From Planctomycetales bacterium (lineage in GTDB: Bacteria > Planctomycetota > Planctomycetia > Planctomycetales > Planctomycetaceae), in contig JAPLOA010000068.1 in assembly GCA_026400835.1 (NCBI GenBank), positions 1 to 64,000 on the forward strand: a DNA stretch of 64,000 nt, written 5' to 3'. A program made the translations under genes and the position numbers. The notes beneath the pieces were generated by a model, which did not search any database, was not told the origin of the DNA, and saw only the letters and a program-made list of their open reading frames with translations. Numbering within the stretch: the stretch's first letter is position 1; every line of letters begins with the position of its first letter. Below are positions 10,001-18,218 of the stretch, piece by piece.

Positions 10001-11279
10001 GAAATGTTGGCTTGATCTTTGCTGGCTGATTGAAAACAACCTTGATCGTGATCTGCTCCTCGTCCTTCGGCTTGCGGCCTTCCGAATCCTCCAGCAGCAC
10101 GGTCCAGACATTGCTGTCGGCGACGACCATGGTTGCTTCCATGACAGCAGACAACGGCTGCGAGATCACAGCCGATTCAGCAGCAGACTTCCCATCGCCA
10201 GCGTTTTGTATCGTCGATGCAAGAGTGGACGAAGGGGTCAATTCAATCGTTGTCAGATCTCGAGCCTGCAGTTCAGCTTTGGCCACGGGTTTGTTCAGAT
10301 ACAACTTCAGCGTGACCGTGGAACCTTCCGTCACCGTGATTCGCATCACATCTTCAATCGTTTCCTGAGGTCGTCCGGCCCAGGCTGGCGGAGTAATCAC
10401 CGCATCGACCTGCTCCAACTTCGGACGCACGTAGGTTTTGACATTGAAGGTCGGAGAAATCAACGGCGTCGCTGACTGACTTTCCGCTTCAGAATAGAGC
10501 ACTCGATAGATGCCATCGCCGGTGATCTCTTCCATGCGAGCCGCGAAGACACCAGCGTCCACGGTTTCTGACATCGTTAATTGTCGACTGACGCTTTTGG
10601 CGTCGGTAAATTCCAGGACAGATTTCGCAGGGCTGACTCCCGGGAAACGAGCGACAACAGTCAGGGCTGATCCAAGCTCAATCTCGGTATCCCCCGGTTC
10701 AATCACAAGTTCCGTCACTGGCGTCGCAGGAGCTTCGGCATTGCTTTCCGCGCGTTCAACGATCGAAGATGGCTTCAAGAGATCTCGACCATAACGACTG
10801 GCGGCCATCACACTGGACACCATCAGTACGAACGACAGGAAACTGAGCACCGTCCAGGCCGTCATCTGACGCCCCGGAACAACTCCCGACCAATCTCGAT
10901 GCCGCGCCAGCTTGTCGGCTTCCTGAATAGCCATTGCGGCCAGCACAGAAGGGCGACGTCCTGCTCTGTCGGCAACCTGCACAGCGGTGATAACGGCGTC
11001 GTTGACTTCGGGATCCGTCTTCTCGATCAATCGAGCCGCCTCGGTGCGAGTTGGATTCTTGACCAGCAACCGCGCGAGCAGGATTCCGATGAGCGTTGTG
11101 CCAAGCACCACGGGGAACTCAACTCCCAGATATCCCACCTGAGGCGGCAGCCACATCGTGACGACAATGGCCGGAACCAACAGCATCAGCCAGAGCCCCG
11201 TCTGTCGACGAAGAATCCGCAGCTTCTGCAGCCGAGCGATGATTGAGTTGAGACTGCGTTCCAGGACTGTTCCGGTCAT
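7005..11279 (-). CDS. Giant membrane-anchored coiled-coil protein, DUF4175-like
   Basis: A 1424-residue protein. The ATG at 11279 has GGAG seven bases upstream (11287-11290), so the TTG at 11285 is not needed. Membrane segments lie at about 29-45, 54-73 and 141-160. An extracytoplasmic, beta-rich region (about 190-560) is followed by a poly-Gln stretch and long Glu/Gln/Arg coiled coils (about 570-1010). A very polar, repetitive Gly/Ser/Gln/Glu/Lys tail (about 1040-1300) follows, then a final helical segment. The arrangement resembles large DUF4175-type proteins seen next to MoxR/VWA genes in planctomycetes, but those neighbours are missing here. The function is unknown; a role as a structural or stalk-like envelope protein is an inference. 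The tail composition gives open frames on both strands, which are shadows. Confidence 0.8.
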   Translation of the reverse strand: MTGTVLERSLNSIIARLQKLRILRRQTGLWLMLLVPAIVVTMWLPPQVGYLGVEFPVVLGTTLIGILLARLLVKNPTRTEAARLIEKTDPEVNDAVITAVQVADRAGRRPSVLAAMAIQEADKLARHRDWSGVVPGRQMTAWTVLSFLSFVLMVSSVMAASRYGRDLLKPSSIVERAESNAEAPATPVTELVIEPGDTEIELGSALTVVARFPGVSPAKSVLEFTDAKSVSRQLTMSETVDAGVFAARMEEITGDGIYRVLYSEAESQSATPLISPTFNVKTYVRPKLEQVDAVITPPAWAGRPQETIEDVMRITVTEGSTVTLKLYLNKPVAKAELQARDLTTIELTPSSTLASTIQNAGDGKSAAESAVISQPLSAVMEATMVVADSNVWTVLLEDSEGRKPKDEEQITIKVVFNQPAKIKPTFPGRDTNVSPLQEFLVEAQASDDFNLVDYGVQFSLSGGETKELSLKAPATTSAATAVAVSPAEASSATPVVVEPLLAATLSHKIEMETLSAAPDDLVTYSFWATDIAADGTERRSYSDIVFAEVRRFEEIFREAQQGGDQQQQQQQQSQSQQQQGSAIDGVLKLQKEIISATWNTIRAEVPSRRNGTFAQDVETIADSQGEAKNQLQAAMEELQSDPKTAALAARAMDEMTAARSKLQDVSAGTEGARLADAMTTEQVVVQTLLKLRLAETQVRQQQQSQGGGGGGGSSASQQQMQQLELDNQRNRYESEQQVQKQQEEKTEEQRQQLQVLNRLKELARRQQMVNDRLKQLESELRAATTQKEREEIERELKRLRDEQREMLRDVDELSERMEQATNPQDAQSSEMKQQMQEARENVQQASRAMDEGRLAEAISEGTRAERQFEDLKEDFRNQTSSQFEESVRDLREQARALGDRQKELAQQLTGNSTEDDKSKKPSLRSERNRDQLQKEFGEQKDRLNRVVDQTKQMIEQAEQSEPLLSNKLYETLRELKDSKPEEALEATEFLAGRGMWSQSQEAEQAARKGIEQLQKGIENAADSVLGSEAESLRRAQRQLEDATRKLASEVQSATGEAADAETENRRPGQFGVESETESGEKPGEESEASEGKNGEPGKRPGQSGQQQRSGQKSQQGDRAGQKGRSGEKGVGEQGQAGEDSKADDAQEPSEQNPANESEPKGSGGGGQRQNDEKQNDQKRSGQKGSQGQTGSAQSGEGKPGGGKGSENNEPQDGKSQDGQPQEGQPQNGKSQGEGASQGKSENESGQGESSGSPQQSDSDQSQPGEPSQNQSGGNRNGQRRQSSLMDGGRESNGGAGSNNASARPLTGEEFGEWSDQLRDIEEMLEDSELRNRVAQVRDRARAMRAEFKRHGEMPQWDLVKSQLLGEMQALQQRINQEVMKLESDRAMVPIDREPVPEEFDSLVQRYYELLSQERNDEPAADVKK

Positions 11280-11378
11280 TATCAAACTCCCAACTTCGTT
11301 CCGCAGGCGTGGGCTCTACAATTGTCGCCGCAAAAGCCCTCCAGTTGCAAGGCGGAGATACGAAGCAAGCTTGTTTTT

Positions 11379-11519
11379 GTAGGTCCTGCCTGCCGGGCAG
11401 GACTTTCGCCGCAAAGGCGAACCGTGTGCAAGATGCTTGATATAGCAGACTGATTCAGCTCAACACGTGCACCCAAGTCGCGGCAAGCCGCGAAGTCCTC
11501 CTCGGCAAGGAGGACCTAC
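11379..11519. repeat. Composite palindromic intergenic element of four hairpins
   Basis: Outer arms GTAGGTCC (11379-11386) and GGACCTAC (11512-11519) bracket four hairpins: GTCCTGCC/GGCAGGAC (11383-11403), TTCGCC/GGCGAA (11405-11421), CGCGG/CCGCG (11479-11492) and GTCCTCCT/AGGAGGAC (11495-11515). The two halves are diverged inverted copies of one unit of about 50 bases that carries two hairpins. The element sits in the 328-base spacer between the divergent genes starting at 11279 and 11608. No other gene-like content is visible in that spacer. Confidence 0.8.
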
Positions 11520-11607
11520 CTGAATTCCACAAGTGATTTTGCACCCGATTCGTCGATCGATACGATTCCGCTCCACACTACGCTCAATCCCGCCGTGAGG
11601 TTTCCCG

Positions 11608-13725
11608 ATGACACGACTGATCACCGTCACTGCTCTGATTATTTTGGCCTTGAACGTCGCTCCATTCGCACTGGCCGATGGCATCAAGGACAACATCCCT
11701 GAAAACGTTCGCCGCATCCCGGAGCTGGGTGTGCCAGTGCCGGAGGATCGAGCCGCCTCAATGCGAACGTCTCTGGGCCAGCTTCAGGAAAAGATCGCTG
11801 CGATCAACGCGAGCAAAGATGCTGCGGCGAAGTCGCTACTGCCCGATGTGATGATCTTCGAACGAGCCGTCCGGTGTGCTCTGGACTATCAGGAATTCTT
11901 CGACGTCAAAGACCTCGACAAGGCCGATGCTCTGCTGCTGGAAGGCATCAAGCGAGCCGATCAGTTGCTGGCCGGTAAACCCGAATGGATGACTCAAAAG
12001 GGTCTTGTCGTGCGAGGCTACATCAGCCGCATCGACAACACTGTGCAGCCATATGGCCTGGTGATTCCGCCGACGTACGCCATCGATCACAGCGTGCCGA
12101 CTCGTTGCGACATCTGGTTTCACGGGCGAGGCGAAAAGCTGAGCGAAGTGAACTTCCTGTGGGACCGCATGAAGAACCCCGGTGAGTTTACTCCGGACCA
12201 CACGATCATGCTGCATCCCTACGGCCGCTATTGCAATGCGTTCAAATTCGCGGGCGAAGTCGATGTGCTGGAAGCTCTGGAGGATGTTCAGAAGCATTAC
12301 CGAATCGACGAAGACCGCATCAGCGTTCGAGGCTTCTCCATGGGCGGCGCGGCCTGCTGGCAGTTCGCGACGCATTATGCTGACCGCTGGTTTGCGGCGA
12401 ATCCAGGTGCAGGCTTTTCCGAGACTCCTCAATTCCTGAAAGTGTTTCAGAAGGAAGAGCTAAAGCCCATGCCCTGGGAACAGACACTCTGGAATCTCTA
12501 CGACTGCGACAAATGGGCTCTGAACCTGACTCACTGCCCGACGATTGCCTACAGCGGTGAGAACGATTCCCAGAAGCAGGCGGCGGATGTGATGGAGGAG
12601 GCGATGGCGGAGCGTCAGATTTTCTTAAGGCATATCATTGGGGCCGGGATGGGGCATCGCTTCGACGCAGGCTCGAAGAGCCTCATCGAACAGAGTCTCG
12701 CATCGATTGCCAAGAGTGGACGCGAGGCAAACCCGGACGTCATACATGTCTCAACGACCACACTGAAGTACAACAGCACACATGCAGCAACGATCGACGG
12801 CCTTATTGAACACTGGAAACCCGCGTACCTTTCCGTCTGGTGGAAACGGAGCGACACTGCCGGTTCGAGGGAGCCTCAGATTCAGATTTCAACAGAAAAC
12901 GTCTCGTCATTCTCGATCGAGTATCTTGCAGCGCATCTCCCACCCACCGTGCGACGCTACTTCCATGAACGGCAACCGATGTTAAATGGAATTAAAGTGA
13001 CGGTTTTAAGGAGTGAAGATTTAAGAAAGTCGGCAGAAATCGGTTCTGTTGTTAAGGTCGAATCCTTGGCTCCCGCAAAGCCGCTTTCTGACGATTCGAT
13101 CCGCTTCAGTTATCACTTCGACGAGAAGTCTGGCTGGAAAAGCGGTCCCGCGCCAGAAGGCCTCCGCAAACGCCACAACCTTCAGGGCCCGATCGACGAC
13201 GCCTTCATGGATTCCTTCATCTTCGTTCGCCCCACCGGAACGGCCGCCCATGAAGCTGTTGGCAAATGGGCGGAGGCCGAGCTGACTCGAGCCATCGAAC
13301 ACTGGCGGCGACATTTCCGCGGCGACGCGCGAGTTGTCAACGATGTGGATCTGACCGACGAGATGATCCAGACATCCAACATCGTGCTTTGGGGTGACCC
13401 AAAGTCGAACAGCGTGCTAGCCAAGATCGCCGACAAGCTGCCGATCCAATGGACGGCCGACAAAGTCACCGTTGGCGAAAAATCGTACGACGCCAAGAAT
13501 CACGCTCCGATTCTGATTCATCCCAACCCCCTGAATCTGAACCGCTACGTCGTGCTCAACAGCAGCTTCACCTTCCGGGACTACGCGTACCTCAACAATG
13601 CTCGTCAGGTCCCCATGCTGCCCGACTGGGCCGTTATTGATCTCAATACTCCACCAAACGCCATCTGGCCCGGCAAAGTTGTCGATGCCAACTTCTTTGA
13701 TGAACAGTGGAAGCTAAAGCCGTAA
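11608..13725 (+). CDS. Exported alpha/beta-hydrolase (prolyl-oligopeptidase-like)
   Basis: A 705-residue protein with a signal peptide (likely cut after A-L-A, residue 23). GTGAGGT at 11594-11600 supports the ATG. The hydrolase core lies at about residues 150-370: an oxyanion region near D-I-W-F-H-G-R-G-E, the nucleophile elbow R-G-F-S-M-G-G (Ser244), an acidic residue near Y-S-G-E-N-D, and a catalytic-His candidate in G-A-G-M-G-H-R-F-D. The remaining roughly 330 residues form one or two beta-rich domains of a type common in planctomycete hydrolases. It probably cleaves an ester or peptide in the periplasm or outside the cell; the substrate is unknown. It lies 168 bases before the ThuA gene, separated by a palindrome. 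Confidence 0.85.
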   Translation: MTRLITVTALIILALNVAPFALADGIKDNIPENVRRIPELGVPVPEDRAASMRTSLGQLQEKIAAINASKDAAAKSLLPDVMIFERAVRCALDYQEFFDVKDLDKADALLLEGIKRADQLLAGKPEWMTQKGLVVRGYISRIDNTVQPYGLVIPPTYAIDHSVPTRCDIWFHGRGEKLSEVNFLWDRMKNPGEFTPDHTIMLHPYGRYCNAFKFAGEVDVLEALEDVQKHYRIDEDRISVRGFSMGGAACWQFATHYADRWFAANPGAGFSETPQFLKVFQKEELKPMPWEQTLWNLYDCDKWALNLTHCPTIAYSGENDSQKQAADVMEEAMAERQIFLRHIIGAGMGHRFDAGSKSLIEQSLASIAKSGREANPDVIHVSTTTLKYNSTHAATIDGLIEHWKPAYLSVWWKRSDTAGSREPQIQISTENVSSFSIEYLAAHLPPTVRRYFHERQPMLNGIKVTVLRSEDLRKSAEIGSVVKVESLAPAKPLSDDSIRFSYHFDEKSGWKSGPAPEGLRKRHNLQGPIDDAFMDSFIFVRPTGTAAHEAVGKWAEAELTRAIEHWRRHFRGDARVVNDVDLTDEMIQTSNIVLWGDPKSNSVLAKIADKLPIQWTADKVTVGEKSYDAKNHAPILIHPNPLNLNRYVVLNSSFTFRDYAYLNNARQVPMLPDWAVIDLNTPPNAIWPGKVVDANFFDEQWKLKP

Positions 13726-13750
13726 CAAGGGCAGTGCCCTTGACCCCATT

Positions 13751-13820
13751 TTCGTTTAACGGCAAGCCGCAGGCGACTGCGCGATCAAAAGCCGACGCCT
13801 ATGTCTTGCCGTTAAACAAT
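13751..13820. repeat. Palindromic repeat, TTAACGGCAAG family, copy 1
   Basis: Arms GTTTAACGGCAAG (13754-13766) and CTTGCCGTTAAAC (13805-13817) are perfect complements. A shorter inner pair, AGGCG/CGCCT (13771-13775 and 13796-13800), lies inside. The element starts 28 bases after the stop of the hydrolase gene. A second copy with nearly the same arms and spacing lies at 36556-36625, again about 25 bases after a plus-strand stop codon. This could be a dispersed element used as a transcript end. Confidence 0.8.
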
Positions 13821-13893
13821 CTTGAATAGTCCGCCCAATTCTGATCTGATAATTCTCGACCTCCCCACCACTTTCCGCGAGAAATCCACACCC

Positions 13894-14793
13894 ATGCGAA
13901 CCCTGTTACTCACCGCGATTGCTGCCCTGATTATCGGCAGCACAACATTACACGCCGCCGAACCCATGAAGGCCCTGATCGTTGACGGCCAGAACAATCA
14001 CGGCGTTTGGCCGACAACCACAAAGATGATGAAAGCGTATCTCGAACAATCAAAGCTCTTCACCGTCGATGTCGCAACCGCAGCACCCAAAGGAACCGAT
14101 CCCAACTTCAAGCCGGACTTCAGCAAGTACTCGGTTGTCATCAGCAACTTTGGTCACGGTGCTGCTCCATGGCCCGAGGAAACTCAGAAGGCCTTTGAAA
14201 CCTTTGTCAGCAATGGCGGCGGTTTCGTCGTTGTCCACGCCGCGGATAATTCATTCCCGGAATGGCCTGCGTACAACGAAATGATCGGACTCGGTGGCTG
14301 GGGTGGTCGAACAGAGAAAGACGGACCGTACGTCTACGTCAACGCTGAAGGCAAAGTTGTTCGAGATGAAACGCCTGGCAACGGCGGCAACCATGGAGCT
14401 CAATGGGAATTCCCCGTTGTCATTCGCGATCGCGAACATCCGATCGTAAAAGACATGCCTGTCGAATGGCTGCATGCCAAGGATGAACTCTACGACAAAC
14501 TTCGCGGCCCTGCGAAAAACATGCAGGTTCTGGCCACTGCGGAATCCCAAGTCACCGGTCGTCATGAGCCCATGATCTTTACGATCAGCTATGGCAAAGG
14601 TCGAGTCTTCCATACTCCAATGGGGCATGCAGAATACTCACAGGAATGCGTCGGCTTCATCACAACTTTGCAACGCGGCACCGAATGGGCGGCCACCGGA
14701 AAAGTGACCCTGCCGATTCCAGAAGATTTCCCTAAGGCCGACAAGCTTAGCAGTCGCAAGTTTGCAGAGTCTTCAGTGCGCGGCAACGAATGA
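13894..14793 (+). CDS. Secreted ThuA-domain protein
   Basis: A 299-residue exported protein of the ThuA-like (glutamine amidotransferase-like, PF06283) family. The ATG at 13894 begins a proper signal peptide (M-R-T-L-L-L-T-A-I-A, cut near H-A-A); the frame is open back to 13822 but without signal features. Typical family stretches are M-K-A-L-I-V-D-G-Q-N-N-H, the Y-S-V-V-I-S-N-F-G-H-G region, G-G-G-F-V-V-V-H-A-A-D-N-S-F and G-K-G-R-V-F-H-T-P-M-G-H. ThuA was linked to trehalose use in rhizobia; in planctomycetes these proteins are many and mostly uncharacterised, so a carbohydrate-related role is only a guess. Confidence 0.9.
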   Translation: MRTLLLTAIAALIIGSTTLHAAEPMKALIVDGQNNHGVWPTTTKMMKAYLEQSKLFTVDVATAAPKGTDPNFKPDFSKYSVVISNFGHGAAPWPEETQKAFETFVSNGGGFVVVHAADNSFPEWPAYNEMIGLGGWGGRTEKDGPYVYVNAEGKVVRDETPGNGGNHGAQWEFPVVIRDREHPIVKDMPVEWLHAKDELYDKLRGPAKNMQVLATAESQVTGRHEPMIFTISYGKGRVFHTPMGHAEYSQECVGFITTLQRGTEWAATGKVTLPIPEDFPKADKLSSRKFAESSVRGNE

Positions 14794-14859
14794 GTTGTTT
14801 CGCAACAAAGTATCCCGCGTACACTCGGCCTCGTTTCATGCCGTGCAGAGTATAAGCTT

Positions 14860-16533
14860 ATGCCCTGGCTGCAAAACTACGACCCGCTGAACTCTCAGTT
14901 CCTTTCCACACTGATTGCGGCACTTCCGATCGTCGTGTTACTGGGACTGCTGGGTTCCGGACGAGTGTCCGCACATATGGCGGCGGCGGCTGGCTTGATC
15001 ACGGCTATGCTGGCTGCCGTTTTTGTGTTCCATATGCCACTGAGCGCCGCAGTCGCATCGGCAGTTGACGGGGCAGGGTACGGGCTGTTTCCGATCGGAT
15101 GGATCGTCGTCATGGCCATCTTTCTCTACGCGCTGACTGTGGAAACTGGACAATTCGAGATCGTGAAGAGATCCGTCGCATCGTTGTCGCCCGACCGTCG
15201 TATACAGGCACTGCTGATTGCCTTCAGCTTCGGAGCATTCGTGGAAGGAGCAGCCGGGTTTGGAACTCCTGTCGCGATTTCTTCAGCGCTGCTGATTGGT
15301 GCTGGGTTCCGTCCACTGCAGGCGGCCGGGATGGCTCTGATTGCCAACACCGCCCCCGTGGCTTTCGGTGCCCTGGGAACTCCCATTAAAGTGTTGGCTG
15401 ATACCGCTGGCATTGATGAGATGCTGATCAGCAAAATGGCCGGCCGCCAGTTGCCGTTCTTTTCGATGCTGGTGCCCGCATGGATGGTCTGTACCATGTC
15501 CGGCCTGCGAGGTCTTGTCGGAGTCTGGCCCGCAGTTCTCGTCTGCGGTGGCAGTTTTGCCGCTGTGCAGTTCTATACGGCCAATTATCTGGGATCGACA
15601 CTGGTCGATGTTGCCGCAGGCCTGGCATCTCTCATTGCCTTGACGCTGTTCGTCAAAGTCTGGCAACCGAGATCCATCTGGAAGTTCGAGGACGAGCCGG
15701 AAACCTCATCAACAATTTCTTCCGCGATCGCACAGACAGAAGTTGTTGAAAAGCCAACAACCACCGTCGACAGCACCAGAGAAATCATCTCCGCATGGAT
15801 TCCTTGGGTCTTGTTGTCTGTCTGCGTGTTCGCATGGGGTCTGAAAGATGTGAAGACGTACTTTGACGCTCACACGATGGTTAAGTTTGAGGTTCCCGGC
15901 CTGCATCATCAGGTCCAGCGCAACAAAGAGGTGTCCACCGACAGCAAACCTGAAGCGGCAGAGTTCAAAATCAACTGGCTTTCGGCAACGGGGACATCGA
16001 TCTTCGTTGCCTCGATCCTGTCAGCTCTCTGGATGGGCGTGCGGCCTGCTGAATTCTGCCGCATCTTCTTCCGGACGATTCGTGAGATGCGGTTTCCTTT
16101 ACTTACGATTGCTCTGATGCTGGCACTGGCTTATGTCACTCGATACAGCGGCATGGACGCAACATTGGGGCTGGCATTTACAAAGACCGGTGTCCTGTAT
16201 CCGTTCTTTGCGGCCATGCTGGGCTGGCTTGGAGTTGCTCTGACGGGGTCAGACACCTCAGCAAATGCCCTTTTCGGAAGTCTGCAGCGAATCACGGCTG
16301 AACGGCTGGGACTTGATCCAGTCCTCATCTGCACCGCCAATAGCACCGGCGGGGTCATGGGCAAAATGATCGACGCGCAGAGCATTGTTGTATCTGCCGT
16401 CGCGACAAAACAATCCGGCAACGAAGGCGAGATCCTCCGCTTCGTCTTCTGGCACAGCGTCGCACTGGCCTCTCTAATGGGCCTGCTGACGCTGGCTCAG
16501 GCCTATTGGCTGACGTGGATGGTGCCGAGATAA
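14860..16533 (+). CDS. lldP: L-lactate permease family transporter
   Basis: A 557-residue LctP-family permease (L-lactate/glycolate uptake, proton symport). It has about 13 membrane segments. Clear family motifs are F-V-E-G-A-A-G-F-G-T-P-V-A-I, N-T-A-P-V-A-F-G-A-L-G-T-P-I, N-W-L-S-A-T-G-T, L-G-V-A-L-T-G-S-D-T-S-A-N-A-L-F and N-S-T-G-G-V-M-G-K-M-I. Length and motif order match the E. coli LldP pattern closely. No lactate dehydrogenase or regulator gene is adjacent, so whether it carries L-lactate, D-lactate or glycolate is not settled. The start has no strong ribosome site. Confidence 0.92.
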   Translation: MPWLQNYDPLNSQFLSTLIAALPIVVLLGLLGSGRVSAHMAAAAGLITAMLAAVFVFHMPLSAAVASAVDGAGYGLFPIGWIVVMAIFLYALTVETGQFEIVKRSVASLSPDRRIQALLIAFSFGAFVEGAAGFGTPVAISSALLIGAGFRPLQAAGMALIANTAPVAFGALGTPIKVLADTAGIDEMLISKMAGRQLPFFSMLVPAWMVCTMSGLRGLVGVWPAVLVCGGSFAAVQFYTANYLGSTLVDVAAGLASLIALTLFVKVWQPRSIWKFEDEPETSSTISSAIAQTEVVEKPTTTVDSTREIISAWIPWVLLSVCVFAWGLKDVKTYFDAHTMVKFEVPGLHHQVQRNKEVSTDSKPEAAEFKINWLSATGTSIFVASILSALWMGVRPAEFCRIFFRTIREMRFPLLTIALMLALAYVTRYSGMDATLGLAFTKTGVLYPFFAAMLGWLGVALTGSDTSANALFGSLQRITAERLGLDPVLICTANSTGGVMGKMIDAQSIVVSAVATKQSGNEGEILRFVFWHSVALASLMGLLTLAQAYWLTWMVPR

Positions 16534-16987
16534 ATACGGGGATGCATCAAGACCTCGCCAGAAATATTCAGGCGACTCAGGACCAGTTGCCCGAGAAAAC
16601 CCGGCTCAACATCATCAAGATGTTCCCACCGCGCCTTCAGGGTGAAGCGAGAATTCGAAGGCTTATGCTTTTGAATTCAGGCGTGATCTGAGAATCATCC
16701 ACGATACTTCAACTCTGATGATTCACTCCGGCAGAAACTGCTTCTGACCGGCGTTTTCTGCCGACTGTTCTGTGCGTCATCGCATTCGTCTTGACCTCGC
16801 ATACGGACATTCCTTAGAAGCAATATCCGGCTCAGCTCTACGGTCTTACATCCTCTGATCTCTCTCCTTGTTCAACCCACCGCAAGTCACGACGAGTGTC
16901 TGAATCTCTCAGGCATTCACTGGCGGCTGGCGATCATCTGCATACCGAATCAATCACACCTTCTCTTCCTTTCTCAACTGCCGATCC
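16534..16987. other. Non-coding spacer before the polysaccharide export genes
   Basis: About 450 bases with no supported gene. It holds a 9-bp perfect stem, CGGCAGAAA (16729-16737) with TTTCTGCCG (16755-16763), over a 17-base loop. This may end the permease transcript or belong to the leader of the export operon. No convincing -35/-10 pair was identified. Confidence 0.5.
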
Positions 16988-18190
16988 ATGCATCGCTGTT
17001 TCTGGCAACACCTCTGCTGCAACTCGTCGATTTTGCATTTCGCAAAATCGTCGATCGCTGCGCGCGGAGACGAGAAATGGCGAACGGTCTGTCTGATGAT
17101 GATTTGCCTGATGTTTACGGGCTGTCAGGCATCAAACCACTATTACGCAGCCGACACGACGTGGGGGCAGAAGATGCCCGACACTCTCAGACTGGCGAAG
17201 CGAAGTAATCCGCAAACGGTCGACCTGTCTCGACTGGCCAGCGGGACCGGTGGCAGTGAAACCATCGGAGTCGGGGATGTTCTGGAAGTCCAGATCGCTG
17301 CAGGTCTCACCGAAGATGATCAATCGACAATGGCCGCGCGAGTGGCCAACGATGGAACAATTTCCCTGCCGATGATCGGCGTTTTAAACATTTCCGGCGT
17401 TGAACCTCAAGGCGCTGAATCTTTGATCCGCGCGGAGGCGATTCGCAGACAGCTTTATCATAATCCGACGGTGACAGTGACTGTCACGCACCAGCGCATG
17501 AATAAAGTGCGAGTGCTCGGAGCTGTTAAAGCTCCGGGGCTTTATGAACTTCCACCAAATGCGAGCGACGTTGTCAGTGCTATTGCGGCCGCTCAGGGTC
17601 TTGAGAAAGATGCCGGGCAGCACGTTGAAGTTCGCAATCCTTATCGAGCCATCGCGGCGGAACGTCCGGCTGTTGCGGGGATGAATTCTCAACCGTTCTC
17701 TAATGCCAGCAGCACAAGTGTCAGCAGCACGAATACGGCGGGGACGGCCGAGAACGGCATGAACTCGTATTCGATCGATCTCATTTCAGCGGCCAAAGCC
17801 GGAGATGGTCAGTACATCGTGCAGGACGGCGGCGTTGTGATGGTTGAGAAGCGAGATCCGGCTCCGATCTACGTCGGAGGACTCGTGAAAGCGGCGGGAC
17901 GGTATGACTACCCGATTGGCCAGGACCTGCATCTGCTGGATGCCATCAGTCTGGCTGGCGGGATGTCTAATCAACTGGCCAACAAGATTTATGTCGTTCG
18001 TCCGGTTGTCGGACAGAAGGACCCGGCCGTTATCGAAATCAGTTATCGCGATGCCAAACGCAGCGCGGACTCCAACATTCTGCTGGGGCCCGGCGACGTC
18101 ATTTCAGTCGAACAAACTCCGGGCACAGTCTTTATGGAGGCACTGAATCTGATTCGGTTTGGTATCTCCGGTAACACAGCATTGTTTTGA
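16988..18190 (+). CDS. Wza-like polysaccharide export lipoprotein
   Basis: An outer membrane polysaccharide export protein. The 400-residue frame starts at 16988, but the lipobox F-T-G-C is at Cys46, so the true start may lie further in (for example near residue 16 or 37). The Poly_export domain (G-V-G-D-V-L-E-V-Q-I, then D-G-T-I-S-L-P-M-I-G) covers about residues 90-165. Two SLBB-type beta-grasp regions follow at about 175-215 (V-L-G-A-V-K-A-P-G-L-Y) and 285-350 (Y-V-G-G-L-V-K-A-A-G-R-Y-D-Y-P). A Ser/Asn/Thr-rich linker separates them. It is followed after 28 bases by the Wzc-like kinase gene, with which it should form the envelope-spanning export channel. Confidence 0.9.
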   Translation: MHRCFWQHLCCNSSILHFAKSSIAARGDEKWRTVCLMMICLMFTGCQASNHYYAADTTWGQKMPDTLRLAKRSNPQTVDLSRLASGTGGSETIGVGDVLEVQIAAGLTEDDQSTMAARVANDGTISLPMIGVLNISGVEPQGAESLIRAEAIRRQLYHNPTVTVTVTHQRMNKVRVLGAVKAPGLYELPPNASDVVSAIAAAQGLEKDAGQHVEVRNPYRAIAAERPAVAGMNSQPFSNASSTSVSSTNTAGTAENGMNSYSIDLISAAKAGDGQYIVQDGGVVMVEKRDPAPIYVGGLVKAAGRYDYPIGQDLHLLDAISLAGGMSNQLANKIYVVRPVVGQKDPAVIEISYRDAKRSADSNILLGPGDVISVEQTPGTVFMEALNLIRFGISGNTALF

Positions 18191-18218
18191 TTTCAGCTCA
18201 GTAACACAGGCGGACAGG

